This document shows, one piece after another, positions 34,934-43,897 of a stretch of 64,000 nt of DNA. The translations under genes and the position numbers were made by a program. Numbering within the stretch: position 1 is the stretch's first letter; each line of letters starts with the position of its first letter. The notes beneath the pieces are model-generated. The model was not told the origin of the DNA and searched no databases. It was given only the letters and a program-made list of their open reading frames with translations. The DNA is from Pseudomonas putida (GTDB lineage: Bacteria; Pseudomonadota; Gammaproteobacteria; Pseudomonadales; Pseudomonadaceae): NCBI RefSeq assembly GCF_028682175.1, contig NZ_JANHKS010000025.1:1-64000 (forward strand), read 5' to 3'.

Positions 34934-35449
34934 ATGGGAATGACTGACGAGATGTTTTACCTGCGACGCGAAAAACAGTTTCTGGTCCTGCTGGGCATCA
35001 TCTGCCTGGCATTGATCGGCGGGGCGCTGTACATGCAGGTCGTACTGGGCGAGGCGCCGTGCCCGCTGTGCATCCTGCAACGCTACGCCTTGTTGTTCAT
35101 CGCCGTGTTCGCCTTTATCGGCGCCGCGATGCCGGGACGCCTGAGCCTGACGGTCTGCGAGGCACTGGTGACCTTGAGCGCGGTGGGCGGGATTGTTGCA
35201 GCGGGGCGTCATGTCTGGATCCAGACCCACCCCACCGAGAGTTGCGGAATCGATGTGCTGCAGCCGATCGTCGATGGCCTGCCGCTGGCCTCCTGGTTCC
35301 CCCTGGGGTTCCAGGTCGGTGGTTTCTGCGAGACGCCATATCCGCCAGTTCTCGGACTTTCGCTGGCGCAATGGGCACTGATCGCTTTCGTTCTCACCGT
35401 AATTCTGGTACCAGCGGGCATCATCCGCAACCGGATGAAAGCACGCTGA
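34934..35449 (+). CDS. dsbB: Disulfide bond formation protein DsbB
   Basis: 171 residues, four membrane helices. It reoxidises DsbA and passes electrons to ubiquinone. Redox pairs are present: the first as APCPLCILQR near residues 44-53, the second as SCGIDVLQ and GGFCETPYP in the second periplasmic loop. The starting Met may be this one or the Met two codons on (MTDEMFYLRREKQ). The gene precedes the cytochrome bo3 operon, whose quinone pool it uses. Confidence 0.93.
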   Translation: MGMTDEMFYLRREKQFLVLLGIICLALIGGALYMQVVLGEAPCPLCILQRYALLFIAVFAFIGAAMPGRLSLTVCEALVTLSAVGGIVAAGRHVWIQTHPTESCGIDVLQPIVDGLPLASWFPLGFQVGGFCETPYPPVLGLSLAQWALIAFVLTVILVPAGIIRNRMKAR

Positions 35450-35917
35450 TTACAGAAGCTTGCGTAAAAAATCGCCTCGAATTCCTCAAGAAATTTGAGG
35501 CCTTTACGACAAAATTGGGTGCGACATATGAGCGCATTCTTACAGAATGGGAAATTAACTGTTGCGCAATAACTCATAGTCAATAAAACTTTACGTATCT
35601 ACAATCGCCCCCACTTAACGCCCCTCCGCCCCTGGCGGTCGCGTAAATCGAGGTCAGAAAGCGTTTTTACGCCTTTGTAGACGCCGTTTGGATGGCCTCA
35701 TGCGTAAAGTTCTGAATGTCTGCGCCAAGGGATTTGGTCCGCAAAGGCAGTTGCCACCATTCGAATAAGAAACCACAGCAAAACCGGAATTGTTACGAGG
35801 CCACAAGCTTCCTGACAGGCCCCTGTTCAATCCAAGAATTTGCCAGCACCTGGCAGGGTGAAGTGTTGGCGGTCGAAACCCAACTGCGATGCGAAAGCTG
35901 CTTTTAGAGGTCGTGAG
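35450..35917 (+). promoter_or_regulatory. Control region of the cyo operon
   Basis: A 468-base gap. Near its start CCTCAAgaaatTTGAGG can form a 6-bp hairpin (35485-35501) that may end the dsbB transcript. The sequence from about 35560 to 35640 is AT-rich then C-rich. No long ORF, clear ANR box or sigma70 promoter was identified by eye. An AATAAGAA one mismatch from the Crc-motif consensus lies at about 35764, but far from the start codon. Confidence 0.5.
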
Positions 35918-36853
35918 ATGAGTAAAAAAAGGTACCCCAGATTGTTTGGCTTCTTGGCCCTTTTCAGCATGCTCCTGCTCAGCGGGTGCGATTACACCTT
36001 GCTGGATCCCAAGGGCCACATTGGCATGCAAGAGCGTGATCTGATCATCACCGCAACTCTGCTCATGCTGCTGGTGGTGGTGCCGGTCATCTTCATGACC
36101 ATCATCTTCGCCTGGAAATACCGCGCCTCGAACAAGAGCGCTACCTACACCCCTGACTGGGCCCATTCGACCAAGATCGAACTGGTTGTCTGGCTGGTGC
36201 CCCTGGCCATCATCATCGTGCTGGGCTACATCACCTACAAGTCGACCCACGCGCTGGACCCATACCGTCCGCTCGAATCCGACGTCAAGCCTGTGACCAT
36301 CGAAGTGGTCGCGCTGGACTGGAAGTGGCTGTTCATCTACCCGGAACAGGGTATCGCCACCGTCAACAAGATCGTTTTCCCGGCCCACACGCCGATCAAT
36401 TTCCGCATCACCTCTGATTCGGTCATGAACTCGTTCTTCATCCCTGCACTGGGTGGCCAGATCTACGCGATGGCCGGCATGCAGACCAAACTGCACCTGA
36501 TCGCCAACGAAAACGGCGAGTTCGACGGTATCTCCGCCAACTACAGCGGCGCAGGCTTCACCGGCATGAAGTTCAAGGCAACTGCTACCGATCAGGCTGG
36601 TTTCGACGCCTGGGTTGCCGAAGTCAAGAATTCTCCGAAACAACTGGCAACCGACGAATACACCGCTCTGGCCAAGCCTAGCGAACGTAACCCGGTTGAA
36701 CTCTACTCCACGGTCACTCCGAACCTGTTCCAGATCATCATCGACAAGTATGAAGGTATGAAGCCGGGCAAGATTGTCCACGAGAAGAAAGAAGTGGCCG
36801 GTATGGAAGGGATGGACATGGGCAAGAATTCAGCTGCGCAGGCAGAGGAGTAA
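35918..36853 (+). CDS. cyoA: Cytochrome bo3 ubiquinol oxidase subunit II
   Basis: 311 residues. Lipoprotein signal with lipobox LLLSGC (Cys24), two membrane helices (about 42-65 and 86-108) and a cupredoxin-like periplasmic domain that has lost the Cu-A ligands, as in quinol oxidases. Conserved WKWLFIYPEQGIATVN and PALGGQIYAMAGMQT segments are present. Start chosen at MSKKRYPRLF after GAGGTCGTGAG. First gene of cyoABCDE; the operon is induced at high oxygen and under Crc control in P. putida. Confidence 0.96.
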   Translation: MSKKRYPRLFGFLALFSMLLLSGCDYTLLDPKGHIGMQERDLIITATLLMLLVVVPVIFMTIIFAWKYRASNKSATYTPDWAHSTKIELVVWLVPLAIIIVLGYITYKSTHALDPYRPLESDVKPVTIEVVALDWKWLFIYPEQGIATVNKIVFPAHTPINFRITSDSVMNSFFIPALGGQIYAMAGMQTKLHLIANENGEFDGISANYSGAGFTGMKFKATATDQAGFDAWVAEVKNSPKQLATDEYTALAKPSERNPVELYSTVTPNLFQIIIDKYEGMKPGKIVHEKKEVAGMEGMDMGKNSAAQAEE

Positions 36854-36856
36854 ACG

Positions 36857-38872
36857 ATGTTTGGTAAATTAAGTCTGGACGCGATTCCGTTCCACGAACC
36901 GATAGTCATGATCACGCTCGCCATGATCGCTATCGGTGGCGCGGCGGTTTTCGGTCTGATCACGTATTTCAAGAAGTGGACCTACCTGTGGACCGAGTGG
37001 CTGACGTCGGTCGACCACAAGAAAATCGGCGTGATGTACATCATCATCGCCATGGTCATGCTGCTGCGCGGCTTTGCCGACGCCATCATGATGCGTTCCC
37101 AGCTGGCCCTGGCCACCGAGGGTTCGCCTGGCTACCTGCCGCCTGAACACTATGACCAGATCTTCACCGCTCACGGTGTGATCATGATCATCTTCATGGC
37201 GATGCCGTTCTTCACAGGTCTCATGAACATCGTTCTGCCTCTGCAGATCGGCGCTCGCGACGTTGCCTTCCCGTTCCTGAACTCCCTGTCCCTGTACCTG
37301 CTGATCTCCGGCGTGGTTCTGGTGAACGTGTCCCTGGGCGTCGGCGAATTCGCACGTACCGGTTGGGTTGCCTATCCGCCGCTGTCTGAACTGGGCTACA
37401 GCCCGGGCGTGGGTGTGGACTACTACATCTGGGCACTGCAGCTGTCGGGTCTTGGTACGACACTGACGGGCGTCAACTTCCTGGTTACCGTCCTGAAGAT
37501 GCGCACCCCTGGCATGAAACTGATGGACATGCCGATCTTCACCTGGACCTGCACCTGGGCCAACGTCCTGATCGTGGCTTCGTTCCCGATCCTGACCGGC
37601 ACCCTGGCGTTCCTGACCCTCGACCGTTACCTGGACTTCCACATCTTCACGAACGAATTGGGTGGTAACCCGATGATGTACGTGAACCTGTTCTGGGCAT
37701 GGGGTCACCCTGAGGTTTACATCCTGATTCTGCCGGCGTTCGGTGTCTTCTCCGAAGTCATCTCGACCTTCACCGGCAAGCGTCTGTTCGGCCATCACTC
37801 GATGATCTACGCTTCCGGCGCGATCTCGGTACTGGGCTTCATGGTCTGGCTGCACCACTTCTTCACCATGGGTTCGGGCGCCAGCGTCAACGCCTTCTTC
37901 GGTCTGGCGACGATGCTGATCTCCATCCCGACGGGTGTGAAGCTGTTCAACTGGCTGTTCACGATCTACCAGGGCCGTCTGCGCTTCACCGCGCCAGTAC
38001 TGTGGACCCTGGGCTTCATGATTACCTTCTCCATCGGTGGTATGACTGGCGTTCTGCTGGCTATCCCGGGTGCCGACTTCGTTCTGCACAACAGCCTGTT
38101 CGTGATCGCGCACTTCCATAACGTGATCATCGGTGGTGCCGTATTCGGTTACATCGCAGGTTTCGCGTTCTGGTTCCCTAAAGCGTTCGGCTTCAAGCTG
38201 AACGAGAAGTGGGGCAAGGCAGCGTTCTGGTTCTGGATCTCGGGCTTCTACGTGGCATTCATGCCGCTGTACGCACTGGGCTTCATGGGCATGACCCGTC
38301 GTCTGAACACCACTGACAACCCGGACTGGACTCCGTACCTGCACGTAGCCTTCTGGGGCGCGGCACTGATCATGGTCGGTATCGCCTGCCAGCTGATCCA
38401 GATCTACGTGAGTATCCGTGACCGCGAGCAGAACCGCGACCTGACCGGCGACCCATGGAATGGCCACACCCTGGAGTGGTCCACTTCTTCGCCACCGCCG
38501 TTCTACAACTTCGCCGAACTGCCGAAGGCAGGCGAGATCGACGCGTTCTACGCAGCCAAGCGTGATGGCGAGGCGTACAAGGTTCCGGCCAAGTACTCCG
38601 ACATCCACATGCCGAACAACACCGCGACCGGTCTGGTCATGGGTGCTCTGCTGACCGTATTCGGCTTCGCAATGATCTGGCACATCTTCTGGCTGGCTGG
38701 TGCGAGCCTGGTAGGTACCATCGTCTACTTCGTCATCCACGCTGCACGTGACGATCAGGGCTACATGGTTCCTGCTGCTGAAGTGGCCCGCATCGAAGGC
38801 GAGCAACACAAGATCCTGGCCTCGGTTCGCGCCCAGGCAAACTCTCCTGTCAACAAGCTGGAGCAGGCATAA
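36857..38872 (+). CDS. cyoB: Cytochrome bo3 ubiquinol oxidase subunit I
   Basis: 671 residues, full length; the haem-copper catalytic subunit that reduces O2 and pumps protons. CuB His ligands lie in WAWGHPEVYILILPAFG and the following LHHFF; low- and high-spin haem ligands are in HGVIMIIFMAMPF and FVIAHFHNVIIGG. Fifteen membrane segments are expected. It begins 3 bases after cyoA. Confidence 0.98.
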   Translation: MFGKLSLDAIPFHEPIVMITLAMIAIGGAAVFGLITYFKKWTYLWTEWLTSVDHKKIGVMYIIIAMVMLLRGFADAIMMRSQLALATEGSPGYLPPEHYDQIFTAHGVIMIIFMAMPFFTGLMNIVLPLQIGARDVAFPFLNSLSLYLLISGVVLVNVSLGVGEFARTGWVAYPPLSELGYSPGVGVDYYIWALQLSGLGTTLTGVNFLVTVLKMRTPGMKLMDMPIFTWTCTWANVLIVASFPILTGTLAFLTLDRYLDFHIFTNELGGNPMMYVNLFWAWGHPEVYILILPAFGVFSEVISTFTGKRLFGHHSMIYASGAISVLGFMVWLHHFFTMGSGASVNAFFGLATMLISIPTGVKLFNWLFTIYQGRLRFTAPVLWTLGFMITFSIGGMTGVLLAIPGADFVLHNSLFVIAHFHNVIIGGAVFGYIAGFAFWFPKAFGFKLNEKWGKAAFWFWISGFYVAFMPLYALGFMGMTRRLNTTDNPDWTPYLHVAFWGAALIMVGIACQLIQIYVSIRDREQNRDLTGDPWNGHTLEWSTSSPPPFYNFAELPKAGEIDAFYAAKRDGEAYKVPAKYSDIHMPNNTATGLVMGALLTVFGFAMIWHIFWLAGASLVGTIVYFVIHAARDDQGYMVPAAEVARIEGEQHKILASVRAQANSPVNKLEQA

Positions 38873-38875
38873 ACA

Positions 38876-39502
38876 ATGTCCAACTTAGTATTTGATGGGG
38901 CGAAAGGTCACGATCACGATCATGACCACGCCCATGATCACCACGATGCCGGCGAGATGAAGATCTACGGCTTCTGGATCTACCTGATGACCGACTGCAT
39001 CCTGTTTGCGTCGATCTTCGCAATCTATGCAGTACTGGTTAACAACGTCGCCGGTGGTCCTTCGGGCCACGACATCTTCGAGCTGCCATACGTGCTGGGC
39101 GAAACCGCCTGCCTGTTGCTCAGCTCGATCACCTACGGCTTCGCCATGCTGGCGATGCACAAGGGCAACAAAGGCGGCGTTCTGGGCTGGTTGTTCGTGA
39201 CCTTCCTGTTCGGCCTGGGCTTCATCGGGATGGAAATCAACGAATTCCACCTGCTGATCTCCGAAGGCTACGGCCCTAACCGCAGCGGCTTCCTGTCGGC
39301 GTTCTTCACGCTGGTCGGTACCCACGGTCTGCACGTGACCAGCGGTCTGATCTGGATGGCGATCCTGATGTATCAGGTTTCGAAAAACGGCCTGACTTCG
39401 ACCAACCAGACCCGCCTGAGCATGCTCAGCCTGTTCTGGCACTTCCTGGACGTGGTCTGGATCTGCGTGTTCACCGTTGTCTACCTGATGGGGACCATTT
39501 AA
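38876..39502 (+). CDS. cyoC: Cytochrome bo3 ubiquinol oxidase subunit III
   Basis: 208 residues, five membrane helices. His/Asp-rich N-terminus (HDHDHDHAHDHHDAGE) is longer in His than most homologues. Helps stabilise subunit I. Starts three bases after cyoB. Confidence 0.96.
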   Translation: MSNLVFDGAKGHDHDHDHAHDHHDAGEMKIYGFWIYLMTDCILFASIFAIYAVLVNNVAGGPSGHDIFELPYVLGETACLLLSSITYGFAMLAMHKGNKGGVLGWLFVTFLFGLGFIGMEINEFHLLISEGYGPNRSGFLSAFFTLVGTHGLHVTSGLIWMAILMYQVSKNGLTSTNQTRLSMLSLFWHFLDVVWICVFTVVYLMGTI

Positions 39503-39835
39503 ATGGCTAATTCGCATCACTCCCATGACGATTCCAGCCACGGCAGCTTCAAGTCGTACATGGTCGGTTTCGTACTGTCGATCATCCTGACCGCGATTCC
39601 TTTCGGTCTGGTGATGTTCCCGACCATCTCGAAAGTCGCCACCCTGTGGGTCGTGCTGATCTTCGCAGTCGTGCAGGTTCTGGTTCACCTGGTGTACTTC
39701 CTGCACCTGGACCGCTCGGTAGCACAGCGCAACAACGTGATCACCTTCGCGTTCGCCTCGCTGGTTATCCTCCTGCTGGTCGGCCTGTCCGTCTGGATCA
39801 TGTTCAGCATTCACACCGTCATGATGGCGAAGTGA
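39503..39835 (+). CDS. cyoD: Cytochrome bo3 ubiquinol oxidase subunit IV
   Basis: 110 residues, three membrane helices, His-rich N-terminus (HHSHDDSSHGSFKSY). Small subunit needed for assembly of the CuB site. Starts directly after the cyoC stop. Confidence 0.95.
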   Translation: MANSHHSHDDSSHGSFKSYMVGFVLSIILTAIPFGLVMFPTISKVATLWVVLIFAVVQVLVHLVYFLHLDRSVAQRNNVITFAFASLVILLLVGLSVWIMFSIHTVMMAK

Positions 39836-39845
39836 GGAAAACCTG

Positions 39846-40736
39846 ATGTCACTGAAGCACTTTATCCAAATCACCAAACCGGGGATCATTTTCGGTAACG
39901 TGCTTTCGGTGGCAGGTGGCTTTTTCCTGGCGTCCAAGGGGCATGTCGATTTCGCCCTGTTCCTTGTAGCGATGATCGGTACTTCGTTGGTGGTCGCGTC
40001 CGGTTGTGTTTTCAACAACTGCATCGACCGCGACATCGACCTGAAGATGGAACGCACCAAGAATCGTGTGCTGGTCCAGGGCCTGGTTTCTCTGAAACTG
40101 GCCCTGGTCTACGCCACGGTGCTGGGCGTTGTCGGCGTCGGCCTGCTGTATTTCAAGGCCAACCCGCTGGCGGCGCTGTGTGCGGTGATCGGGTTCGTGA
40201 TCTACGTGGGCTTCTACAGCCTGTACCTCAAGCGTAAATCCGTTCACGGCACGCTGGTCGGGAGTTTGTCTGGCGCGATGCCACCGGTCATCGGTTACGT
40301 CGCGGTCAGCAACACCTTCGACCTCGCGGCGCTGACCCTGCTGGTGATGTTCAGCCTCTGGCAGATGCCTCACTCGTACGCCATCGCGATCTTCCGCTTC
40401 AACGACTACCTGGCTGCCTCGATTCCGGTCCTGCCGGTCAAGCGTGGTATCCGGGTCGCCAAGCTGCATATCCTGATCTACATCCTGGCGTTCCTGGTCG
40501 CGACCCTGATGTTGACCTTCTGCGGTGCCGCAGGGCTCAACTACCTGGCCGTCGCCGCCGCCATGGGCATGTACTGGCTGTATATGGCCTGGTCAGGTTA
40601 CAAAGCCAAAGATGACACCGTTTGGGCACGCAAGCTGTTCGTGTTCTCCATCTTCACCATCACGGCCTTGAGCGTGGCGATGTCGCTGGACTTTCAAGTC
40701 ACCAAGGAGCTGCTGGTTACCTACGCCGCTCCCTGA
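39846..40736 (+). CDS. cyoE: Protohaem IX farnesyltransferase (haem O synthase)
   Basis: 296 residues, UbiA superfamily, about nine membrane helices. It farnesylates haem B to haem O for the cyo oxidase. Prenyl-diphosphate-binding motifs are NCIDRDIDLKMERTKNR near residue 56 and the second FRFNDYLAA-type Asp segment near residue 185. Last gene of the operon, followed by a terminator. Confidence 0.96.
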   Translation: MSLKHFIQITKPGIIFGNVLSVAGGFFLASKGHVDFALFLVAMIGTSLVVASGCVFNNCIDRDIDLKMERTKNRVLVQGLVSLKLALVYATVLGVVGVGLLYFKANPLAALCAVIGFVIYVGFYSLYLKRKSVHGTLVGSLSGAMPPVIGYVAVSNTFDLAALTLLVMFSLWQMPHSYAIAIFRFNDYLAASIPVLPVKRGIRVAKLHILIYILAFLVATLMLTFCGAAGLNYLAVAAAMGMYWLYMAWSGYKAKDDTVWARKLFVFSIFTITALSVAMSLDFQVTKELLVTYAAP

Positions 40737-40756
40737 TTGCCTGAACTGAAACACCG

Positions 40757-40792
40757 AAAACCCCGCCGCTCGCGAGAGCTGCGGGGTTTTTT
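40757..40792 (+). terminator. Rho-independent terminator of cyoABCDE
   Basis: CCCCGC / GCGGGG stem with a long GC-rich loop followed by a run of T, 20 bases after cyoE. Confidence 0.9.
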
Positions 40793-40983
40793 ATTGGACG
40801 TTGAATCGTGCAGCTCAGGCAGCAGGTACGAGTACTGTGTAGGAAAATTCCGTTTCAGAAGTCTTCAGGCTCTAATCAGCCCATGACAAAGGCCATCTCT
40901 TTGCCGCATCATGTAACGGTTTTGTACAAGGATCGTGGTCAAAACGCCTCTGATCCAGTCGTAGCGATACAAATAACAGAATT

Positions 40984-41886
40984 ATGACTGACACTATCAC
41001 GCCAGAAATCCGGCCGGAAAACGACTCGATCCCGCTCGTGTCGATCATCGCCCCCTGCTACAACGCAGAGAAGTATCTGGACGTTGCGATGGCCAGCATC
41101 TTCGCCCAGGACTATCCGAACTTCGAAGTCATCATCGTCGATGACGGTTCGAGCGATAACAGCGTGGCGATGCTTAAGGCTCTGCAGGCCAAGTACGATT
41201 TTCAGCTCTACTCCCAGGCCAACCAGGGCGTCAGCGCGGCACTGAACCACGGACTGCAACATGCCCGTGGCGAGTACGTCTGCACCCCGGATCTGGATGA
41301 CATCATGCTGCCCGCATCGGTGCGCCTGCGCGCCGATTACCTCAACGAGCATCCGGAAGTCGGCTGCGTCGGCGCCCTGATCATCTACATGGATTCCGAG
41401 GGCAACGACACCAAGTCGCAGAAGCTGTCGAGTATCCAGAAACTGAGCTTCGACGAGATTCTGGGTGATGCCATCGTGGTTGGCGCGCCCGTGTCCCTGT
41501 ATCGGATGGACGCCCTGCGGACGGTGGGGTTCTACGACCCGGAGATCAAGGTCCAGGATTTCCAGATGACCCTCAAGATTGCCAGCAAGGGTTATCAGGT
41601 TCACGTGCTGCCCGTGAGCGTCACGCGCTATCGTCGCCACCCCAACAACCTGTCACGCCGCTACAAGGTGCTGCTCGATGCCGACATGCGCACCATAGCG
41701 CCCTACAGCACTCACCCGGCGTACAATCGGGGTCTGACTGCCATCATCAACAAAGCGTTGAAGTACGCGGTGGTCAGCGACAAGAAATACGCCTGGACCC
41801 TGCTGCGCTCCATTCCGCTACGGCAGTTCAACAAGACCACATTTCGTCGCTTCAAGCGCCTTCTGCTGCATCGTCAGAGCAGCTGA
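40984..41886 (+). CDS. Family 2 glycosyltransferase
   Basis: 300 residues. GT-A fold: N-terminal VSIIAPCYNAEKYLDVAMASI (about 20-40), IIVDDGSSDNS nucleotide motif and a DxD-like PDLDD near residue 102. The C-terminal third is basic (RRFKRLLLHRQ) and probably membrane-associated. Donor and acceptor are unknown. It is followed after 40 bases by an acetyltransferase gene, so the pair may modify a surface polysaccharide. Confidence 0.88.
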   Translation: MTDTITPEIRPENDSIPLVSIIAPCYNAEKYLDVAMASIFAQDYPNFEVIIVDDGSSDNSVAMLKALQAKYDFQLYSQANQGVSAALNHGLQHARGEYVCTPDLDDIMLPASVRLRADYLNEHPEVGCVGALIIYMDSEGNDTKSQKLSSIQKLSFDEILGDAIVVGAPVSLYRMDALRTVGFYDPEIKVQDFQMTLKIASKGYQVHVLPVSVTRYRRHPNNLSRRYKVLLDADMRTIAPYSTHPAYNRGLTAIINKALKYAVVSDKKYAWTLLRSIPLRQFNKTTFRRFKRLLLHRQSS

Positions 41887-41926
41887 AAAGCCTCTGCCGC
41901 GTCTGCTTTTGTTCACGGATCCCTGC

Positions 41927-42550
41927 ATGAAATTCCTCGAACTGCTGAAAACCCGCAAGACCAGAAAGCACCTGCGCAGCCTGGACAAACTCGAACGCGC
42001 CCCGGAAAAGATCCGCCTGCGCTATCCGCACTACGTGGTCGGCACCGGGACCTATGGCATCCCTGAAGTGTTCGAGTTCGGCGATGACACCATCTTGCGG
42101 ATCGGTTCCTACAGCTCAATCGCGGCAGGCGTAAAAGTCCTGCTGGGCGGCGAGCACCGCACCGACTGGCTGACCACCTACCCATTCCCGGCCATGATGA
42201 AGGGCCTGGAAGACATCAAGGACTACGCCCCCAGCAAGGGTGATGTGGTCATCGGCAGCGACTGCTGGATCTGCGCCGACGCGATGATCCTCTCGGGCGT
42301 GACCGTGGGCCATGGCGCCATCGTCGCCGCCGGTGCCGTAGTCACCCGTGACGTGCCGCCGTTCGCGGTAGTGGGTGGCAACCCGTGCAAATTCATTCGC
42401 TGGCGTTTTGACGAGGCGGTTCGTGAGCAACTGCTCGCCTCGGCCTGGTGGGACTGGCCCATGGACGAGGTCAAAAGCGTGGCCCGCATGCTGTCGGGGT
42501 CGGACCTTGAAGCATTTCTTGAATACGCACGCTCGCGCAAAGTCGCGTGA
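41927..42550 (+). CDS. CatB-related hexapeptide O-acetyltransferase
   Basis: 207 residues, left-handed beta-helix family (xenobiotic/antibiotic acetyltransferase branch). Hexapeptide turns run from about residue 60 (ILRIGSYSSIAAGVKVLLGG) to 155 (VVAAGAVVTRDVPPFAVVGGNPCKFI). The substrate-binding HRTDW motif with a candidate catalytic His is near residue 82. Likely acetylates sugar hydroxyls rather than an antibiotic, given the GT2 partner 40 bases upstream. Confidence 0.88.
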   Translation: MKFLELLKTRKTRKHLRSLDKLERAPEKIRLRYPHYVVGTGTYGIPEVFEFGDDTILRIGSYSSIAAGVKVLLGGEHRTDWLTTYPFPAMMKGLEDIKDYAPSKGDVVIGSDCWICADAMILSGVTVGHGAIVAAGAVVTRDVPPFAVVGGNPCKFIRWRFDEAVREQLLASAWWDWPMDEVKSVARMLSGSDLEAFLEYARSRKVA

Positions 42551-42574
42551 GGTCGTGCTGACCACACCCGTCCC

Positions 42575-42639
42575 GTAGCAGTCCGGCTTGCCGGCGTCGG
42601 CGATCTCGAGGGTGCCGTCGCGGGCAAGCGCGCTCCTAC
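42575..42639. repeat. Hybrid palindromic repeat with arms of two families
   Basis: The left arm GTAGCAGTCCGGCTTGCCGG is of the GTAGCAG family while the right arm CGCGGGCAAGCGCGCTCCTA is of the GTAGGAG REP family. The arms share only the GCTTGCC/GGCAAGC core. Confidence 0.8.
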
Positions 42640-42679
42640 GGGATGAGGGGTAACGACGATCGTCGCTTAAGGAGGTTTT

Positions 42680-42766
42680 GTGGGAGCGGGCTTGCCCGCG
42701 AATGCGGTGGGTCAGTCACCCTCTATGCGTCAGGGCTGACGCGATCGCGGGCAAGCCCGCTCCCAC
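42680..42766. repeat. REP pair, GTGGGAGCGGGC variant
   Basis: Inverted GTGGGAGCGGGCTTGCCCGC pair. The 270-base gap between the acetyltransferase and the next gene contains this and the hybrid palindrome only. Confidence 0.9.
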
Positions 42767-42820
42767 AGAGTTGTACTGGCGCATCGGCTGCATGAGCATG
42801 CGTGACGTCAAACTTGACGG

Positions 42821-43783
42821 TCAAAGCGTCGGGGCGTCTTTCGCGGGCCCCAGCACAATCGCCAGGTGCCGCAAGTCCTCGATCTCCACGCTCAGGCTCT
42901 TGCCCGACGGGCTCGCAGCCAGCGTGCCCAGCGCGAAGAGGGTAAAGAACTTCACCTCGTCGGCATGGCTCAGCAACTCGGCGATGTAGCGGCTGGAACG
43001 ATAGGCCTGCATCTGCGCAGGCGAGACATACAGCGTCACCCGCTTGCCCTGCAGCCGGTCAAAGAACGTGAACCTGAACCCGGTCCCGAAGCGCTCCACC
43101 AGCCCGCCACCATACAGCACGCGTCGCTCGTCACCGACCTGCGCGTACTTGATGTGGCGAAAGTACGAGCGCAACGTCACCTCGCCCTGGCCCGGAACAC
43201 GCAGCGTCAGAAGGGCAAATTCCTCTTTGCTCAGCTCGGCCTGGGCCTGGCGGAAACTGTCCACCAGCCGCTCCAGATTGCTGGTGCGGGTTTCCTTGGG
43301 CTGATTGCGCTTGGGTGTGTCAGGAACAGGCGTTGGTTGCGCAGGTTCTTCTGCCTGGGGGATGTCAGGCTTGTCTGTGTCAGGCGCCGGTTTCACCCGT
43401 TCCTTGAGGGATGGATCGAACACATCGATGTAGTCATCCAGCTTGCGCCTGGCCTTGCGCAGCGCACTTTCTGACTCCGTTTCTTCGGCAGGCGGCGCGT
43501 CCTGGGGGGTGTCGTCGACCCACTCGCAATCGGCGTGGTGTTCGTAATTGGGATTGGCGCGAAAGTGCGCAGCGACAAACGCCGGGTTTTCCTGCGGCTT
43601 GACGTCATACCGTACGCCGGTGACCTTCACCCCCAGCGCCCGGCAGGCCTCGGAGGAACACAGGAAGCTGAAGCGCGCCCGCGGCGGCTCCTGGGAAAAG
43701 TATTCACGCCGCGCCGCAACGATCGACAGTTCCTGCTGCAGTTCGACACAAAACGCGCGAGTGATGCTCTTGCTGGTCTTCAT
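42821..43783 (-). CDS. Unknown protein with N-terminal Cys/His module
   Basis: 320 residues. No known catalytic family recognised. N-terminal 1-90 carries C42, C47, H73, H82, H83 and C86 (FLCSSEACRALG, then AAHFRANPNYEHHADCEW), a possible zinc site resembling the N-terminal module of CoiA-type competence proteins. A charged, Pro-rich linker (about 95-165, PTPVPDTPKR) leads to a C-terminal alpha/beta domain of about 150 residues (LTLRVPGQGEVTLRSYFRHIKY onward). No signal peptide. Stands alone between repeat-rich gaps. Confidence 0.75.
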   Translation of the reverse strand: MKTSKSITRAFCVELQQELSIVAARREYFSQEPPRARFSFLCSSEACRALGVKVTGVRYDVKPQENPAFVAAHFRANPNYEHHADCEWVDDTPQDAPPAEETESESALRKARRKLDDYIDVFDPSLKERVKPAPDTDKPDIPQAEEPAQPTPVPDTPKRNQPKETRTSNLERLVDSFRQAQAELSKEEFALLTLRVPGQGEVTLRSYFRHIKYAQVGDERRVLYGGGLVERFGTGFRFTFFDRLQGKRVTLYVSPAQMQAYRSSRYIAELLSHADEVKFFTLFALGTLAASPSGKSLSVEIEDLRHLAIVLGPAKDAPTL

Positions 43784-43867
43784 GAAAGCGGCCGGTTCCT
43801 TTGCCCAGGTGACATAAGGGCATGATGCGTAATCGCCATGAACCGGGCAATGGCTTGTGACCGCTTT

Positions 43868-43893
43868 TGCAGGAGCAAGCTCACTCCTACAGG
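43868..43893. repeat. Degenerate half REP
   Basis: GCAGGAGCAAGCTCACTCCT then AC looks like a collapsed REP pair, in the gap upstream of the unknown protein gene. Confidence 0.6.
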
Positions 43894-43897
43894 CTTG

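Noticed and set aside
36869..38809. 646-residue antisense frame opposite cyoB
   Set aside because: Shadow of the highly conserved oxidase subunit; the translated peptide is Asp/Gln/Arg-rich and unlike any protein family.
41927..42550. Chloramphenicol resistance gene
   Set aside because: It is in the same hexapeptide acetyltransferase branch but the context is glycan modification and no resistance-specific features are visible.
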